A stretch of 64,000 bases of DNA from Emydura subglobosa (lineage: Eukaryota > Chordata > Testudines > Chelidae): NCBI GenBank assembly GCA_007922225.1, contig ML679961.1:79288798-79352797 (forward strand). The letters are read 5' to 3'. Position numbers and translations under genes: made by a program. Below the pieces are notes generated by a model. The model did not search any database, was not told the DNA's origin, and saw only the letters and a list, made by a program, of their open reading frames with translations. The stretch's first letter is position 1, and every line of letters begins with the position of its first letter. Positions 60,554-64,000 of this stretch are shown piece by piece.

Positions 60554-60851
60554 CAGCAGAACCTCAGGAATGGTGGTTGTTTGTAACTGAAATGCATGTA
60601 ACTCTGAACAAAATGTTATGATGGTGCTTTTAAAAGTTTACAACTGAACATTGACTTAATACAGCTTTGAAACTTTACTATGCAGAAGAAAAATGCTGCT
60701 TTCCCTTTATTTTTTTTAGTTATTTACATTTAATACAGCACTATACTGTATCTTTTTTTTTTTTTGCCTCTGCGGCTGGCTGATTGCATACTTCCAGTTC
60801 CAAATGAGGGGTGTGATTGACTGGTCAGTTCGTAAGTCTGAGGTTCTACTG
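60554..60851. mobile_element. Tigger/pogo-like non-autonomous DNA transposon (298 bp)
   Basis: The left end CAGCAGAACCTCAGGAA and the reverse complement of the right end CAGTAGAACCTCAGACTTA form inverted repeats, each flanked by TA (60552-60553 and 60852-60853). TA duplication and CAG-starting ends fit the pogo/Tigger branch of Tc1/mariner. T runs near 60709-60716 and 60752-60764 lie inside. No transposase. I recognise this family from turtle DNA. Confidence 0.8.
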
Positions 60852-60854
60852 TAG

Positions 60855-63080
60855 TTAATTTGATGAATAATAATTAGTTTGAATTTCCATGCTTGGGCAG
60901 CGTGCTGTGCAGTGCTGAGCACTTTCAGCTCCCATTGGTGAGTTTTTTTTAGTTTGCAAACTGAGACAGGAAGGAAGGGTCTATTAAAATTGCTTATTCT
61001 GCTTTTGTCCTTTGATTATTTTGCCCAATCTGTACATGTTCCACTTAAGCCTTGGTTGACCAAATGAAGGAAAACCAGCTTACCAGGGCCCTGCTTCTTA
61101 TACAGCAATCACCTATTGCTAAATAAATAAAATGAACTCAAACCAGTAGCTGCATACATTTTAGTTAATATTCTGCATATTTTATAAATCCTCTTGACAG
61201 AGAATTATTTTCTCCGTGCCAACTGCTGTGTAATACAGCTGCCGTGATGACAGATATTGGCTTGGTGCTAGCAGACAGATTTTAAAGAGCAGTGACCTGC
61301 AGGGCCACTGTGTTGGGAGAGCAGATGAGCTGGCTGCCGCAGGTGCTCGAGTGTTCTTGCTGATTTAACTCTTTACAGGCTACTTAAGCTTGCAGATGAG
61401 AGAATTTTGATTCCACGGACTTCTCCTGCAATCTGAGAGACAAAGAGCAGTGTTGTTAGGGGAAAGGTTTTTGTCATTATATCTGGGCTTGTGTTTGTCC
61501 TCATTTATTGACATATTGGTATTCATTTACTGTCTTATAGGCTCTAAATTGAGGGCAAGGGGTTAAATGTTATCACAAATTGTAGCTGTATGCCAGTATT
61601 CATCATCCTTCTGAGACACACCCACACTTCTTTTTATTCCTCGAAATCACTTCTAATAAAAAATCCTTATTTCCTTTCATTTGAAAAATGTACTTTGGGT
61701 GATTTCCAAGTATATGGTTTCAGTTTTGAAACCAAAAGAAGAAAAAAATGTAGCTGGGAGTACAATATAACACTACGCTGCAGTTGTCATTGATGTCTGT
61801 TTGTATGTAAGGTTGAGGCATTGCAGCCTCCTTCATGTTTGCACTCAAAGGAATCTAGTCTTGTAACCTTGTGAACCTGAATGCCTACTGACTTTAATGT
61901 TGCAGGGAACATGTAGGATCAGGCTTAAGGTATACATCTTCCATGCACTCCCCCCCCATGCTACCTTTTGTGCTTTTCTAAGTAAAGGCAAGAGAAGAAG
62001 CTAATTGTCTGTTGATCTACAAACAGTGTTACTGCCAGGCCATTTGGCAAAATGTGTGCAGAAATGTGTGCCATTCTTGTAATGCGAGCTTAAGGGTGGT
62101 GAACCAACCACCCACATTTTACTTCAACGCCAGTTTGCGCTACTTTTCAAGTCCAAGTATTACAAAACCTATATCTGCTAATCAGAGCATCCTTCGTTTG
62201 GTCATCGAATATGATATTGACACCTTCATTTTCTTAATTTCTGATTTTGGTCTCAATCTCCTTTTTCTTTTTTATAAAGTTTGAAAATTGCCTTGTGTAC
62301 CTTTTGGCTTCTCAAAGATCATACTGAATAATGAAGTGACAAGCAGTGTGTTTGATGCAGGAATTATATTTAGATGAAGCTTTTCCGTTAGCAGAGTTAG
62401 GGGATCTAGTTGCTCTTTAAATTACCACAGCAGGGGGTTACAGAATGGGTTGTGCAGAAGGAAGTAGTAGTCAAAATTGGACAGTTAGACAATATACATG
62501 TGGGAATTGATTGTTACTTATGTGGTTCTCTGACAAGCTCATATTTTATGCAGTTCAAAAACAGAAAAAAAAATGCAGCAGCCATCAGCATTGTGGTAGC
62601 TCAATAATAGCTTAAATTAAGAACATCTGACCTGTAAAAACAGTAAAATAGAGAGTAACAAATTAAGGAACAATGTTCTGTAGCAATATTAAAATTTTGA
62701 GGAGTAAAATGTTTGTTTCTAAATATCCCAACATTAATATCCCCATTTAAGTGTCGAAGGGATTATCTATCAAGAATCAAATTATCTTGAAATATTTAAC
62801 TTGTTTTATTTCAGGTTAGTGGGGGCTTATGCTTGTCTCTCCAGTGTGTGCCGGGCTAATAACGTTGGATGAACTCAGTGCTTCCTATTATTATTATTAT
62901 TATTATTTTTCTATAGTGGGAATACCCAAAGTGTGGCTTATCAAGTGCCAAAATGCAATTCATGGCCCCCAATACCTTGAAAATGGAGGTGCTGGCTGCA
63001 GATTAGTTTCCAGCATGTAATGCTCCCTTTTGTACCGAGCACAGACTGCTCAGATAAAGTTGGAGCACTGGAAACCAGAA
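60855..63080. other. Mostly unique DNA, no gene seen
   Basis: The stretch 61190-61440 is repeat-free and balanced in composition, a weak candidate for non-coding conservation. Short frames (for example 62012-62284, 90 codons) have no domains. Confidence 0.4.
62887..62907. repeat. (ATT)7 microsatellite
   Basis: Uninterrupted ATT trinucleotides, preceded by cttcct. Confidence 0.95.
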
Positions 63081-63088
63081 TGTAATTA

Positions 63089-63528
63089 GAGCTGGTTGGA
63101 AAAATTTTGACTAAACATTTTGGTCAGAATTTGTTGATTCATCAATCTAAATGTTCTGCGGAGAGGAAGCGTCAATGAAACCTGCCAAGTCACCTGCCAT
63201 GTTCCTCAGCAGTCTGCCTAGTGGGTTGGCAGGGAGCCGAGAGTCTGGACGCCTCACTTGCTGCTCCTTGACAGCTTGCTCCTTGATCCTCGGCAGCCTG
63301 CCTGGTAGACTGATGGGAAGCCAAGAACGTGAGAGTCCCAGCTCCCAGGCTTATGCTCCTTGGCAGCCGAGGCTTTCAGAATCCAGGGCTTTGGGGCAGA
63401 TAGACCGCCCTGCAGTCTCAACTAAATTCCCTTCCAAAGAGAATTTCAAATTTTTTGGTTTTCATTCCAAATTGAAACACAGCCTGATTTCAAAATATCT
63501 AAATTCTCTACCGAACACTGCCCAGCTC
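63089..63528. mobile_element. MITE, GAGCTGGT family, long copy (440 bp, TA-flanked) with a G/C-rich core
   Basis: The element starts GAGCTGGTTGGAAAAATTTT after TA (63087-63088) and ends CACTGCCCAGCTC before TA (63529-63530). The outer parts are A/T-rich as in the 240-bp copy at 33411. The centre, 63170-63420, is G/C-rich with two related units (cagtctgcctagtgggttgg and cagcctgcctggtagactga). A 131-codon frame at 63151-63546 crosses this core and runs past the end; it has no recognised domain and is probably a by-product. Confidence 0.75.
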
Positions 63529-63534
63529 TACATG

Positions 63535-64000
63535 AAACCCCTGTAGGCCGCACTTCCCTTTTCAAGTTAAGACCTATTGAAATTCGCTCTCTTTTGTGCT
63601 AATCAGGTGCATCCCTCATGATCTTGGAAAGCTGGCAATGTGTCCTTGATGCAGGCAAAGTTTTGTCATCTTAGAAAAATAATAAGATCGTAGGCAGAGA
63701 AATTAGTAGTGGATAAAAGAAAATACAGCTTTCTTTTTTTTATTTTAGTCTGACACACTTCTGTAGCATTTGTACCAAAATGCCTTAGGGAAGAGCACAA
63801 GAGAGAGTGTGAGAAGTTAGCTAGATCATCAGCGATAAGGACAGACTGATATGCCACTTTATGCCACTAAATAGGTTAAATAATGCAAGAATTGAATCCA
63901 TAGTGATATATTCTGTCAGTAATTCAGCCGGTGATATTAAATGGCAGGTAATATGTCAAAATTTCAGTTCACCTTTGTGTTTCTGTTTTCTGAATCTCAC
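63535..64000. other. Unique DNA to the right edge, no gene seen
   Basis: No recognisable coding, RNA or repeat sequence. Confidence 0.5.

Noticed and set aside
63151..63546. 131-codon frame over the MITE core
   Set aside because: It begins inside the MITE and runs past its right end. The core has related units that keep stops rare; no domain is seen.
1..64000. CRISPR arrays, operons, tRNA or rRNA genes
   Set aside because: No regularly spaced repeats, no compact gene order and no tRNA box pair with cloverleaf symmetry were seen. The DNA is clearly vertebrate-like.

Overview
This window looks like gene-poor nuclear DNA from a vertebrate, most likely a turtle (Testudines) or a near relative among non-avian sauropsids. 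The clues are several CR1 non-LTR retrotransposons, including an ORF1 relic that still shows the SGNH/GDSL esterase blocks. There are also old MIR-type CORE-SINEs, non-autonomous DNA transposons whose ends resemble GGGTATGTCTACACT, and a CpG-poor, roughly 60% A/T background. I see no Alu, B1 or recent L1. The turtle assignment rests on remembered repeat families, not on a search.

I find no intact protein-coding gene and no convincing exon. The longest open frame is 148 codons. The many short frames have no recognisable domains, overlap freely on both strands and fit chance expectation, apart from those inside CR1 reverse transcriptase or esterase relics. I recognise no tRNA, rRNA, CRISPR array or bacterial-type gene. 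The stretch is intergenic or lies inside a very large intron.

Layout. 0-1.5 kb: a minus-strand CR1 with esterase ORF1 joined to reverse transcriptase, the endonuclease part missing, followed by a TA-flanked MITE. 1.5-9 kb: mostly unique sequence with an (AT)n tract, a DNA transposon at 4.3-4.8 kb and a MIR at 6.3 kb. 9.1 and 14.5-16.1 kb: two more minus-strand CR1 pieces. 17.7-20.1 kb: repeat-free A/T-rich DNA, a possible conserved non-coding block. 20.2-22.4 kb: the densest cluster, with MIR, an LTR (20300-21086), a DNA-transposon end, and a CR1 interrupted by a solo LTR (21355-21929) with a 5-bp target duplication GGCAG. 26.1-26.6 kb: a long imperfect hairpin with arms of about 140 bp. 30-34 kb: more MITEs. 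36-40 kb: MIR, a CR1 relic, a G-quadruplex motif beside a pentanucleotide repeat, and a DNA transposon. 46.1-49.7 kb: two long minus-strand LTR-like elements, one with target duplication GCACT. 54.4 kb: a CpG-rich transposon with a perfect 17-bp hairpin. 58.5-63.5 kb: a foldback repeat, a CR1 3' end, a Tigger/pogo-like element and a 440-bp MITE.

No genes act together here. The biology on view is transposon history: nested insertions, solo LTRs and several inverted-repeat structures. The items most worth checking are the hairpin at 26.1-26.6 kb, the nested LTR in CR1, the TA-flanked MITE family and the esterase-RT junction. No new autonomous system is evident.
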